The position numbers and the translations under genes were made by a program. The notes under the pieces are model-generated. The model made no database searches, was not told where the DNA came from, and saw only the letters and a program-made list of their open reading frames with translations. Positions 25,701 to 38,410 of a stretch of 64,000 bases of DNA are shown piece after piece. Within the stretch, counting starts at the first letter, position 1; each line of letters opens with the position of its first letter. Source of the DNA: Hypomyces perniciosus (Eukaryota; Ascomycota; Sordariomycetes; Hypocreales; Hypocreaceae); contig SPDT01000003.1 in the NCBI GenBank assembly GCA_008477525.1, positions 3,844,001 to 3,908,000 of the forward strand, in the 5' to 3' direction.

Positions 25701-28700
25701 CCTGAGAACCCATTTTCTCTCAGGATACTGTCCCAGCCATCAGCACTAAGATTCGGTGACAGTGTGCGTTTGTCGTCAGCTCCAAGCCACCATCCAGGGA
25801 ACAGCCCGAAGATGTATCCTGCCGTCCATCCATCTGGTCGAAGCAATTCGTGCATGATCAATTTGCCACCAGGTCTCAACGCTTTCCGAACGTTGCGCAA
25901 GGTCTTCCCGAGGTCAGAAGTAACGTGAAGCACGTTGTCAGCCACGACGACATCATAGGTCCCTTCATCGTACCCTTGCTCGGCAAAGTCTCGCTCGACA
26001 TCGAGAGTGCCGAACGTCATCTGAGACTGGAAGCGAGAAAACTCTTCTCGCGCCTTTCCTAAGAAGGCAGAGGACACATCAGTGAAATCATATCGACTGC
26101 ACCGAAGAGTTTCTGCCGAGTCATACGGCCCTGCGCTGAGTGCGTGAAGAAGATTCCGGGTTGCTGATGCAGTGCCACCACCCACCTCGAGGATTTTCAA
26201 GCCAGGGGTTTGATGTGCCAGCAAGTCCATGTAACTTGCCACTTCAGAATTGTCTCTGTAGGTGGCCAGTTCTTCATAGTAGCTCTTGAGAAGACCGGTT
26301 TGCATCAGCAGGTCAAGAGGGGTGACTTCCCCCTTGAGCAGAGCCACGATGTTTGAGGCGACAGTCGCATAAAGACGACCTACGTGGTTCGTATTTGAGA
26401 GTCGCTCACTGAGTGCTTGGAAAGAGCTGCGCGCCTTTTCGATCCGGGAATGGGGTTCATCCCATCGCCCATCCCGACAGTTGTTGGTGATATGATACTG
26501 AGCCCAGTTCCAGTAGTGCTTCTTCCATGGCTCTTGGCCATCCAGTATACTGACATCAATCGACCTGGTAAGCTGCTCAAGGGATACCAATGTAAGCGAT
26601 TCCAAATCGCGGTAAAATTCAGACAAGTCTTGCTCAATCGGGTGCAGGCTATCCAGGAGCAAGTACGTCTCCTGAGGGCTAAGCTTGCTGAGAGCCGGTT
26701 TGTAGTCGATTTGCATGCAGAATTGTTTTGGGTCTGGGAGAGACGAGAGTTCCCGCGAAGGTGGAGGAACTGAACTGACGTTTGTCACCTCAACATCTTC
26801 GTACCACAACCGAACCTCTCTCGAGGAGCTGCTATCCAAAGCCCCGCCATTGAAGGAGAATCCACGCTTCGTAGCGTTGGTAATGACCGTGCAGGCTGTC
26901 ACCGTCTCGTCCTCTGGCGCACTCAGGCCTGTATTTGAAACCCAGAGGCAACCAATGCGTGTCGGAATGCAGGTGGCCATTGGCCGAGTTCCCCCGGACG
27001 TGAAGGCCGTAAAGCAAAGATGCAGCATGGCATCCAGAGATACAGGATGAACAACATGCGGTTCCGGAGTTGAGCTGAACAGTTTTACTTCAGCTATGGC
27101 CAACTTCGTTTGCTGATTGCATCGTTGTTGCTGGGCAGCTTGAAAGGCAGGACCGTAGCCATAGCCGGACTCTTTCAAGAAGCTGTACATGTACCTGGAA
27201 TCCACAGGTGTACCGCATTGGGAGAATATGCTTGAGAACTGTGTGGAAATGTCTTTGCGTTGCGAAAGTATTTTTGCCTTCGTCCACTGATCCGACGCTT
27301 CTGTGAGTTCCACGGAGATGCAGCCACGGCAGTTAAGTCGCCAATCATCATGAGTATAGCTCCGAATAACGAATTCGAACGCCGGGCCGCCTCGAGGTTG
27401 TGGCTGGATTTCGCGCAGAGACGTTTGAACTTCCAAGACGCCAGAGCTGGAAGTCAAATCCATGGGACCGTCTATGGTCACGTCACGAAGCGTATAGCCA
27501 TCGATGTCGCCGGCTGGGCTAGCGAGTTGCTTTGCTGCTTCTATCGCCATTACTAGCATACCTGCTCCCGGATACAGAATTGTACCGGTGACGACATGTT
27601 GTTCTGCCCAAGGCATTTCTGTAAGACGGATGAAATGTCGCCAGCGGGCATCAGAGGGGTTCCAATCTCTGGAGCGGACACCCAGAAGCTCTGAAGGTGC
27701 ATGTTCTCTAAGCCTATAGTTTCGACTGAGTCTGCTTTCATGCCAGTACTTTTGTGAATGATCAAAAGGGTATTCGGGCAGATCAGTAAGCAAGGACCGC
27801 GAGATGTGATCCTCACCCTGGGGCTCGTTGACAATCCTCAAGTTCAACCGTGACCCCATGCAGTGCAGCTCGCCGACGGCGCGAAGCATAGTATCCATGG
27901 CCGACTGCCCTCTCCTCAGGACAGAGCTGTACCCGATAGACTTTCCTCGCGGGCTGGCACGAAGGATATCTCGGAGCGGCCCTTGGAGTGCTGCATGCGG
28001 TCCAACTTCCAACAGGTGGTCTACTACAGACACCAAGATATGGCTTCTGTCAATCTTCTTGACAAAGTCTGTAGGTGACTGAGCACACATCGCAGAAACG
28101 GCTTGTGAGAACTGAACTGTTGATACCATGTTATCGACCCAATATGACGCATCCATAAGGTGATTTGCGGCGACTCGCTCTCCTGTGACACTAGATGTCA
28201 TGGGAACGGTCATCTTGATGTCGCGAGGCCTGGACAAGGATCCGATCATTGACGTGTACTTGGCAGAAATGGCCTGCATTTGCCGCGAATGATATGCCAA
28301 TGCTACGCGAAGCTTGCGTGCAAAGACCTTTTGTTCATCCAATTTCTCCTTCAGGAGGTCTATTAGATGGTCCTCTCCGGAAATGGTCACATTGACTGGA
28401 CTATTAATGCAGGCAATGGAAACACCAAATGAAGTGTTCTCTTGGTCGATTGTGGCGATCAAGTCTCTGGCGTCAGCTTCCGATAGTCCCACAGACATCA
28501 TGGCGCCCTGAGGCTTGGAAGTCGCAGACTCTGATAATTCTGCAGAACAGAGTCCTCTGAAGTAAGCTACTTTCCAGGCGGATTCGCGAGACAGGCAACC
28601 AGCAGCATAAGCAGCTGCAATCTCGCCCGATGAGTGTCCGACCACAGCAGATGGCCATACTCCGAACCTCCTCAATAGGTTCACGAGTGCCACCTGCAAG

Positions 28701-31305
28701 ATGGTGCAGAGAGCCTGACTGAACTCGGCTCTATCGACATTTGAGTCTTGCTCCGACTTTAACAACTCGTCTGTTTGGAGTCAGCACGTTTGCCACTGTG
28801 AAATATGTATCTTGGCATCTGAATCTTACCTGTCACTGACCAACTGCAACCCAGCTTCTCAAGGAATTCTTCAGCGTGAACCAATTCTTCCTTGAATGAG
28901 GAGTAGCATAGCAACTCACGCCCCATGGCAAACCATTGAGCTCCCTGTCCGCTGAATATGAAACCAATACGGGGTGGCTCCGGACGTACCCGAATGGGGG
29001 GCGACATCAGCGGTTGCAAGTCATTCAGACCCTCTGGGGATGTCAAGAGTGCGAACGATCTCCATGAGAGGCGGCTTCGATGACTATCCAAAGTGTAGGC
29101 CAGATTGTTGAGGAAAGTCTCGTCATTCGCAGACCTGTCGGCATCATACCAGTCTTGGTATGACTCCACAACTCTAGCAATGCCGTTCTTGTCCGCAGTT
29201 GACCAAATAAGAAGCCTTGGCATCGCATCTTGTACCGAAAGCGGTTCATGCACAAGGTATGGATCATGTATTCCATCAAGACTGGGGGTGGTCTGCTGGG
29301 GCGACGGGACCGTGCAGTGTTTTCCCGGCAGTGATCTTAGCCGCAAGTAATTGTAGGCGTCGTCAAGGATAACGTGAGAGTTGGCACCTCCATACCCAAA
29401 AGAGTTGATGGAGGCTCTGCGCAGACCCGAGGTGGGCCATGGCTGAGCCTCTTCGGGAAACTGAAGCAACAATAACGTTAGTACACTCCATAGCTGCCGA
29501 TGCACATGTTTCAAAAGTCATGCAGCCCTGGAATCTCTCCAAGCCCATTGGCTTATCTCGTGCCCAACTCCACCTTGGACCTCACTGGATACCACCGAGC
29601 CAACAGCCCGATAATGCAGGGGATCTGTTTGAACTTACTTTGATCCTTAAGAAATGGGTGTCAATCTTTGGGTTGGCCTTTTCAAAGTTGGTATTGGGCG
29701 GAATTATTCCCTTCTCCAACACCAGGATGGCTTTGATGAGACCCGCGAGACCGCTTGCACCCTCCAGATGGCCGATGTTCGACTTCACAGCGCCCCTATA
29801 TTTGAAGTTTAGCAATTTCCTGGCCATGGATGCAAGGTATTGGGACGTACACATAGAGGGGGTCTTCAGGAGAACGGTACTTTTGAAACGCCATTCCAAT
29901 TGCCTGCGCCTCCCTGGGGTCACCCATTGGGGTGCCGGTTCCATGGGCCTCAAAGAAACGGGTGTGCGCCATCGATAGTCCTGCTTTTCGATAGGTTTCC
30001 CGGATCAAGCGTTCCTGGGCTTCACGGCTAGGTTGCGTGATTCCTGGTGTTTTCCCGTCTTCGTTCGAGCCTGTTGATCGGATTACTGCACGAATGGTGT
30101 TGCCGTCACGGATGGCATCTGATAGTCTCTTTAGGACTACCACCCCAATTCCTTCTCCTCGAGCATACCCATTTGCTCGGTGGTCGAACGAATGACACCG
30201 GCTATCAGGAGACAGGAAGTTGAGATTGGACATCCAGACATAAGGCTCGGGCGAGTTGGCCAAATTGGCGCCAGCAACCATGGCCTAGAGTCCCAATTCT
30301 TGGTGAGTGACCTCTTATCAAAATACTAACGAAGGGTTGTGGGGGTGTACCATCTGGCAAGATCCATTCCGCAACGCCTGACAGGCAATATCCACAGCCA
30401 TAGCAGAGCTCGAGCATGCTGAGTCGAGACCTATGCTAGGGCCATGGAGGTTGAAAAACCAACTGATTCTGTTTGCGAGCATGCTAAGGCCAAAGCCCAC
30501 GGCAGCGTATGTTGGGGGGAACTCGGCGTCCCGGGTCAGCTGGAGCATGTAGTCCAACCCAAAAGACCCGGTATATACGCCAGTTGAAGAACCCGATATA
30601 CTCTCCATTGGTATACCGGCTATCGGTGACGCTATCATCAGCCAATGTCCCATGCCCAAGAGCCTGTACACCGCAACTTACCGTTCTCGAGGGCACCATA
30701 AGCTGCCTCCAAAAGCCACCTCTGCATTGGATCCATTGATGCAGCCTCAGTGGGCGAGATTGAGAAGAAGTCGGCATCAAACACAGCCAAGTCGTCTTTG
30801 AGGAAGTGTCCGCCTCTCAGGGGTAACTATTATTTGATCAGCTCGATGTTTTCTTCAGCCGAATTGGTTCAGGGCTAACCGTGTTCAGTCTGCTGTTTTT
30901 TTGGTAGAAGCCATCTGGATTAGCCCGTCCAGCGGGGAATTCGGTCATTGCGCAACGTCTTTCCATCATCATCTTCCAGAGACCTTCAGGAGACGTTGCA
31001 TCTTGTGGAAACTTGATAGAGAAGCCACAAATGACGACGGGATCCATATCGTCACCGTCCAGCTCAGCATCCAACATGACATCTTCGATATCGCTCACAC
31101 TCGTGATTGAGTCCTCGTTCCATATTGAGGATGTATCCGCTCCCTTGAAGGGCGAGTGACTGGCACTGTCTGTTGGCGAGCTTGGATCCATGATGTTGGT
31201 GGTGTCTGGCGAACATGCTGGAACCGTGAGCGTCAGCATTTTGTTGGTTGATGATGTTGCTGCTGCTGTTGTTGTTGCTGCCGTTGCTGCCGTTGCTGTT
31301 TTCAT
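22701..31305 (-). CDS. Highly reducing type I polyketide synthase (KS-AT-DH-MT-ER*-KR-ACP)
   Basis: Nine exons: 31305-30880, 30826-30682, 30619-30351, 30284-29851, 29795-29639, 29460-28830, 28770-24014, 23953-23633 and 23576-22701. They encode 2671 residues. The ketosynthase has Cys259, His394 and His434. The acyltransferase has GHSSG with Ser734. The dehydratase has His1079 and Asp1267. The C-methyltransferase has ILEVGGG at 1547-1553. The ketoreductase has GGLGGLG at 2294-2300 and a Ser/Tyr/Asn site near 2421-2439. The carrier domain has GLDSL with Ser2624. The enoylreductase region (about 1955-2280) lacks the usual glycine signature and is probably inactive. There is no thioesterase, so release needs a partner. 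The product is unknown. Confidence 0.96.
31255..31302. repeat. Trinucleotide repeat coding Thr/Ala at the synthase N-terminus
   Basis: Interrupted GTT/GCT/GCC triplets give a Thr/Ala/Ser-rich leader directly after the start codon of the polyketide synthase. The length of this tract is likely to vary between strains. A second in-frame ATG follows the tract. Confidence 0.8.
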
Positions 31306-33462
31306 ATGGCCAGGGTTAGCAGCCCATTTCAACGTGGCTAGAAGGCGAATATTATACTATCACGAGTAAATAAATAATAAATAAAGTGAATAATAGTTTA
31401 CACTCGGGGAAACACACACGAGTCACCGCCAAGCGCACCTCGGTCGAGATATTAGAGGATTTTGCCGAAGCGAACGACTCGGCATTAGGACCTATAAGTG
31501 ACTTGAGTGATACATCAACGGATACATCAGGAACCCGCAACCCCCTCGTGCAAGCAGGCACACTTTAGCAGCAGGGTGCTATTATGTATTTAGTTGAAAT
31601 AGGGAAAACCCATCAAGGCACTGGTGTCTATAGATTAGTTTGCATATACGTTCGTCTAGGCAGGGTGTCGAGTACGAAGTACTACTGGGAACAGCTCAGC
31701 TAGCCTGGCTATCGATTTATTGGAACTACTACGGAGTAGGGCGTCTCCATTCACGGCCGTTTTGGCTGGGAAGTCCGAGAGCAGCTCCGGGTTTCTGTTG
31801 TCCAAGTGGCTCGGGTGGATACAGACTAGCCGTCCCAATTTGATGGCATGATTGTAGTTGCAGATGGTCAATTGGAGGTACCGGAGACTTTGAGACGGCG
31901 CGGTTGGATGCTTCTGATTCTCTGACAAACAGATAGGCAGCCCTGAGGCAGTTTGGCGACGAACGTCTGTAGGATGCATCCTTTGTCCAGCCAGCCATAA
32001 TACCACCCATTGCACCCATTATAGGTATTGCATGCAGGCCATTATGGTCATCGGGACTCCGTACTTAGCATTGTGCTACGCGATGGGGTGGTAAACCTGG
32101 CAAGTATGTCGGCTATGAGATTTTAGCAGCATCCAACTCAGCACTATGTGCAAGTAGTAGTATTAGTACCAAAAACTCGGGTGGCAATGACATGGCTGTG
32201 AATGTATGTCCCCTATAAATCGGTCAAATACTTTCCATCGAGTCCTCTTGTACGAGTACTCGTAGCAGATCAAGCTGTGTACTCCGTACTTCGTACATTC
32301 ATATCACGGCCTGGCCCCCATGCCACGGCCTCATTTGTCCGTACTCCATTCATCCAAGCCAGCACCGCCCGTCAAAGCCCCAGGTGCTCCGTACATGCTC
32401 CATTCCATACGCAGGACTTGCTTCAGTTGCGTCTCTGGGCATAGTCGCCGAGAGGATCGAGACCTCCCTGATCACCGTCTAGGGAGTAGGTATGGGGAAC
32501 GAAGAACCGTCTGCATTCTAGCTCATCTCATCACCGTTGAAGGATGGGTTGGGCTTGAAGAGGATTGGCCGGTTCCTGGAGTGGCTTGCAAAAGCCGGAA
32601 AGTCATCTCTCCGGGGATCTGATTGACGACGCCTCTCAGAAACATACCGCTGGGGGCTGATTCGCTGAGGCGAGTACGGAGTACGAGTACAAAGAAGACG
32701 AGGAAGAGTACTCCGTAGGTACCTTAGATAAGATGGGGTTTCAGGAACCTGTATAGCTACCCTGAAGAAACCGCCAATAGCCTTATATCTTATATTGGAA
32801 ACGTCTAAAATCCGACGTCGCTCTTTGGTTTTCTGGTCTTTTTCTTCTTCTTCTTTTCTTCTTCGTTTTTTTTTTTCGATTTTGCCTCGAAAGGCTTCTT
32901 GTGACTGATCCCCGGTTGGAATAGCATTCTCACCGCGAATCCTTCAAATCCGTAGCTGAACAAGCCTCCAGGTCTCGATTCGAATGTTAGCAAGTCTACG
33001 AGTATAGTCGAGTACTGTACTCCCTAGTATGTAAGAGTACCTAGTAGAACGCCACATTGGTGCCGTTAGTCCGCTCAGTGCGGAATGGCCCGGTTTACTA
33101 ACATTGGTATGTACTCCACAAATGGGTCCTAGTAGGTACTCCGTACTCCGCAATGGGTGGGCGGCGCTTACACGTTAGTACGAGTACGTACACAGGCGTC
33201 AGGGGTATACATATTCCGGCGCTATGACATTGACTGTACTCCGTATGTATGGATAATCAGTGAGTGCAGCTTAGTATTATCATCACCCGGCGGATACTTC
33301 GTAGAAGTGATACATATGTACGGAGTAGTACTACTCGTATGCCATGCACTTCAATCTCGGAACCGTTAAGCTATTACAGCCATGTACCCGCTACTTCTGG
33401 TAGTGCTACTCGTACATGTGTTTTCTTCGTACTCGTAGATCATATCAGCCTTCCTCTTCTCG
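31306..33462. other. Repeat-rich intergenic region upstream of the polyketide synthase
   Basis: About 2.2 kb with the synthase promoter. It holds at least nine ACTCCGTA/TACGGAGT copies (for example near 32057, 32277, 32670, 32709, 33135, 33236 and 33317) and a CTT-rich pyrimidine tract at about 32838-32877. No convincing gene is seen; frames at 31640-32020 and 32202-32622 look random. Confidence 0.55.
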
Positions 33463-34317
33463 CTAACCTGCCCGGAAGATGGTCCTCCGAATGACATGAA
33501 CCGACTCGGTGAGATGTCCCTTTCGAGGAATCTGGTGCCCTCCATCATGGACCAGTGTTAGGCGTACAGAGGGATCGCACAGTTGACTGAGGTCAACTCC
33601 TCCTGTTGGTGCCGTCTCATCAGCCGACCCCCAAATATGTGCCGTGGGGATTCGGATCATGTTGTTTTGCGCATCCACATGGAGATCGACGCCCAGATGC
33701 CGCATCTCTGCCGCGCTGTTTGCGCTCGACAGGAAGACGCCACACTTAAAGGGCATCTCATTGTGGCGCTGCTTCTCTATCAAATACGAGGCAGCCAGGA
33801 CTGCCCCAGCAGAGAATCCCATGATGGCGTCAAAGGGCCCTTCGGCTGTCACGTAACCATCCAACTGGCTGATGGCCCTTGAGAGAGTGGTCAGATCCTC
33901 AGGGTCGAAGAAAGCGTAGAAGCGATCGCCCGGAGACGACAAGGTCTCAACACCTATTGTGGAGAAATAGTCAACGTCAGTTCTGGGCATCTTGGTCAAA
34001 AGGTCCGTTGCCTTGAGCCGTGGCAGTGGGTGGGTGATGTTGCACCTTCAGACATGGGCGTCTCCACGGCTGCCTCCACGAACTCATACTCATGGCCGTC
34101 TTCGAGCTCATGCCTAAGTGGTGCTATTGTGTCATGAGCAATAGCATATGTGTTAATCGTTTTGGCCTGGACGAAATGGGGTTGCAACTCCTACCCGTCT
34201 GCAACTTCATAACCTACAGGGTTTTGGGGTTATGTCAGTCAGAATCTATCCGAAACGGCCACAGCAGACACTCACATTGCTGTTTGTTCCATTTCCATGA
34301 AGGCATAGGAACTTCAT
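33463..34317 (-). CDS. FSH1/LovG-like serine hydrolase (candidate polyketide-releasing thioesterase)
   Basis: Four exons, 34317-34276, 34213-34195, 34123-34046 and 33953-33463, encode 209 residues. The N-terminus MKFLCLHGNGTNSN and the QTAPLRHEL segment match the FSH1 (DUF341) family. A full alpha/beta-hydrolase triad is visible: GFSAG with Ser94, Asp158 in WGSADET, and His186 in DGGHQIP. Family members include LovG, which frees the chain from a reducing polyketide synthase lacking a thioesterase. This gene lies upstream of such a synthase on the same strand, so the same role is inferred. Exon 2 is only 19 nt. The short length compared with LovG is normal for the family. Confidence 0.9.
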
Positions 34318-36557
34318 CTTGAGAATAGGCGGTAACTGGATGGACCTCGGGGCGATCGATGCATGTGGTGCAGACTCTCGCCATGCAATGGAACTATTAC
34401 AGGGTTTTTAATAGAATACGCTTTAACTACGTAGTACAAGGTAGTTCAATAGTATGTGACCTTCCTTGTGCCCTAGATTTACAGAAATCGGGACTACAAC
34501 TATGAAGCGTGACGGGCCTAATATCATAATCAATTATCGTCACCACCACCCAATCGTCCACCCCTTTTGAGATCGAACATCCAACATCCAACACCGATAT
34601 TACTATTGATACATTTACTATTGTGATAGTACGGAGTATGTCAGAGGTAGTAGCCTGTGCATTTCTGGGGGAGGGCACCAATAGACTGGCTCTCCCGAAA
34701 ACGCACGGAGCCAAAGTCTGTCTGTGTACGGAGTACCACTACTACACTACCACGTTGCAACAATGAGCAATTGGCGGGCCATACTGTCCGTGCGAGGGTA
34801 GGGTTGAGCCCGAAGATGGGAAAGGATTTTATATAATAACGGCTTAGGTACCTGTTTTAGGCAGGCAAAATCCGCCGAGAGCTCTTTGCCGCATGGGCAG
34901 GTCTCTTAGTCCATTCTGGGCTTGCAGTGAGACATACATATAACGGCCATGGCAAACATATAGTAGCAATTGCAAAGGTATAATACACAGAGACTGCATA
35001 CAGCACGAGATCAGCTTCGAAGGAGATACGACATTGCAGTTGGACCTTTCCGTGACATTGGGCCTCCATCATTAGCAATGGAAAACGCAACGCTTTGACA
35101 GCTCGGCTGGAGAGTCAGCAGACAATGCCGTAGGTGTCTGTAATTCTCCGTCCTCCGTACACTCCTCTGTCTGGAGTGTGCGTATTACTCCATACCAGGG
35201 CAGACGATGGCCTGGCAGCAGCTCAACAACATCAGATCATGTTAGTGGTATTACTCCAGCTACTTCGTAGGCCCACCCGAGTAAGCTCACAGCTCCAGCA
35301 CCTTGAATAATAATTGGGGCCTAATTCTAGCACCCTAGCAGTAAGACTCGACCGCTGTGGAGTTCTCAGCCTGGGCCACTTATACCCATACCAGGGTGTT
35401 TTGCGAGACGCGCGAAAGGCGATTAGTACTACTACTCGTACTAGTAGTAGGAGTAGTACTAGTATAATTTAATACCATCATACCAAACCGGGGCACGGAT
35501 CTGTCGGACGGACCGCCCCGCTAGCAAGACCTCATCCTTTCGGTGCCTCTAATACATACTCGTAGTAGCAGTATTACTCGTAGTTACGAGTAGGACTACG
35601 AGTAGTATTTGCAAAGGATCCTCCAGCATGATGAACCTTGAAATATCTCGTCCCTGGCGATATTTGCGCATCTGCAATGTCACCCTGTCGCCCGCTTGTT
35701 AGGGGGGGCTTGTTGTCAACGTAATTGCATGCATATGTGCACATATCCTGCAAAAGTGAAGCTCCACTCTATGTACGTAGATAAGTGACCTTAGATACTA
35801 TGTAATACTACCTACAGGACATATTGATAGTGTTACCTACCCGCTTCGTATAACGGGACGAGACCAGCCGGACAGGACGGACAGACCGATAACCTACCAT
35901 TTACACACCACACATAAAACACGAGCCCTCGGATAAGCACGAACCGCTTCACATGTCTTGTGCGGCCAATGGGAGAAATGTGCAGAACTTCCAAAAATCC
36001 CTTCAGTGAAACCCAAGCCTTCGGCATACAACGCTGCTTGACAAGAGAAGGGCTTGGGATCTGCACCGTGAAACCAACATACGGGTATAAAGCTCTATTT
36101 TATAACGCAGCAATGTAACCCACAGCCGTCAAGGAGGTGAATGGCCTGAGACGGGGCCTGCAAAGAGTTGTTGCATGGGGCTCGGTCCTCCACCAGCATC
36201 CCCATGTCCCATGCTCCAGGCCATGCCATGCCATGCCATGCCATGTGAGCGGCTGCTGCAGATACCGCTGCAGTTGCTGCTGAAGAATCCTCAGTCGTCT
36301 ACGGAGTATTACCCTCATGTCGTCCTGTTTCAGCTCGCTCAGCAGAAGCGTGCAAAGGCCGCTTCAATGATATGCCATCTCGATTCTCGCCATCGATTTG
36401 GAAATAACTACCCCCCTGTTCTGCGCTGTTCTCGGTTGCTTGTTGTTGCGAACTTGGATCAACATCTTTATTCCGTCCTTCTACTGCTTACTCGTACAAC
36501 TTGCAATCTGCCGCCAACTTCCACCAATCAATAACACATACTATCCCTACTGCTATC
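34318..36557. other. Long gene-free region with inverted motifs
   Basis: About 2.2 kb without a supportable gene. It contains ACTCCGTA/TACGGAGT copies (near 34630, 34727, 35155 and 36298) and a group of short inverted repeats at 35425-35603. The last part is the promoter of the Pth11-like gene. Confidence 0.5.
36221..36245. repeat. Five tandem copies of CCATG
   Basis: A perfect five-unit pentanucleotide tandem repeat about 310 bp upstream of the Pth11-like start codon. Confidence 0.9.
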
Positions 36558-37960
36558 ATGTCTGATTCCGCTGGTGGCGCAACGGCAGATGCGGCGCTTC
36601 CGCCCAATGCCTATGAGTATCGCGGCGGCATCTTTCGGGGCTTGATCATTGTCATGACGGTTGTCACATTGGTCGCCATCATCCTACGATTCATATCGCG
36701 ACAACTGGGCAAGAATGCAGTGCGCTTCTGGTGGGACGACTGGGTGGCCTTGGCCTCTGTGGTACGTTGAACCAGTCAACTATTGCGTTGGAGAACTTCC
36801 AGACTTGTTCTAACATGGGACTTTCGCACAGCCATTCATCATGACCCAGATGGGTATGTGTTTTGCCATGCTCAACCATGGACTTGGCCGTCACATTGCC
36901 GTTGTCCCGCCCGCCGACATAGCCACCTTTGGCAGATTGCTCTGGGCCATCTATTTTGTATACGATACGGCTCTCGCTCTCACCAAGGCATCCGCACTGT
37001 TGTTCCTGTCTCGTGTCTTCCCTGCGCGTGCCAACTCGCAGTGGTTCAACTATGCGCTCTACACGGCGCACGCCTTCAACATCGCGTGGCTTATTGGCAT
37101 CGTCATCGGCACCGTCTTCGCATGTAACCCGATTGAGAAGAACTGGAACCCAATGGTGCCCGGAACCTGCGGACCGGCAAGCGCTCTGTGGATTGGTAGT
37201 GCAGTCCCGAGTGTTGCCATCGACCTGATCATTTTGATCTTGCCTCTGCCAAAGATCTGGCGTCTTCGAATGAGCCTTGCGCGAAAGAGCGGCATCTCTG
37301 TCGTGTTTCTCCTGGGTTATCTGTGAGTTTTTCTCCATTAGCAGGAAACAAAGTTAACCGTGGCTAATCCGAGTTCCTCAGCGTCATCGTGGTGTCTCTG
37401 GGTCGTTTGATCACTCTCCTCACACACTCTGCCGGTTTGAACACTGATATCACATGTAAGTGTAGTTTCCCATTGTAATCTCTCTGATATCGGAAAGTCT
37501 CTAACCATCATGCCTAGATGAGGTTATTCCGGTCGCTCTCTGGGTCTGTGCCGAAGCCCCTGTCACCATCCTCTGCATCTGTCTCCCAGCTATGCTTCCG
37601 CTCGGCCGACACCTAGCCACTACCTACTTCTCGCCGCTTGCCAGCAAGATTAGCTCAACCTGGAGCTCTCGTAACGACAAAGGCAACTCCCTGAGAAGCA
37701 AGAGTGGAAACTTCGCCTCGGCAACAGAATCGAACTCGTACGGCGTGAAACTGCGTGGAGCAAAGTCGCAACAGTCGATTGGCGATGGTGCGAGCTTCAA
37801 CTCAGACGCCGGGACCAGCATGCGAGGAATCTTGCCACCAAAAGACTACTACTCGGCACGTGTGCGCGCTGGTGACCCAACATCCCCTACAACTGTGGAC
37901 ATGCCCAGCCAGGCTATCAGAGTGGACAAGGTCTTCAAGATCGATCGACAACAGGGATAG
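36558..37960 (+). CDS. Pth11-like seven-helix membrane protein (fungal rhodopsin-like domain)
   Basis: Four exons, 36558-36761, 36832-37322, 37382-37455 and 37518-37960, encode 403 residues. A short N-terminus is followed by about seven hydrophobic segments, including GLIIVMTVVTLVAIILRF and IDLIILILPLPKIW. The spacing and the ILPLPKIWRLRMS loop are typical of the large Pth11-like/SAT4-like fungal family. No CFEM domain is present. The polar C-terminal tail of over 100 residues is Ser-rich and cytosolic. Family members are proposed receptors or sensors; many lie near secondary-metabolite genes without proven function. Role here is unknown. Confidence 0.88.
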
Positions 37961-38410
37961 GATAGTGCAACATGCATACTACTACGAGGTACATAATGGG
38001 AAATAGGGATAAGGAGGAAGGATATGGGTTTTCACGGGTTATGTTTGGGCTATGGCTAATGTTGCCTGTGGGAGCATAGGGACGGGACATGTAACATTAA
38101 GGGAGGATTGTTTGTGTATTTTTTGCAAGATACCAAGTGCGAGGGACATGTGGGAAAAAATTTCATTTAGCTTCCTTATTCTATTTTATATATCCTCATG
38201 TGCATCTATATATATATATATGTTGTGTAAGTCAAGATAGGGGACGTATGTGAAGGTGCCGCCGACTAACTTGCGGGGGGTTGTTTGCATTTCGCAAGGT
38301 ATGAAGTTATGAGAATGCCAGGAACGAACTGAAAGAACGAACGACCAGTTAAAATAAAAACTAAACTCACGTCACTACTAGCTACGATTCTTTATTTGGT
38401 TCAGTTTAGT
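37961..38410. other. Intergenic region between convergent genes
   Basis: About 450 bp between the 3' ends of the Pth11-like and decarboxylase-like genes. It contains a short TA dinucleotide run near 38207-38221. No gene seen. Confidence 0.5.
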
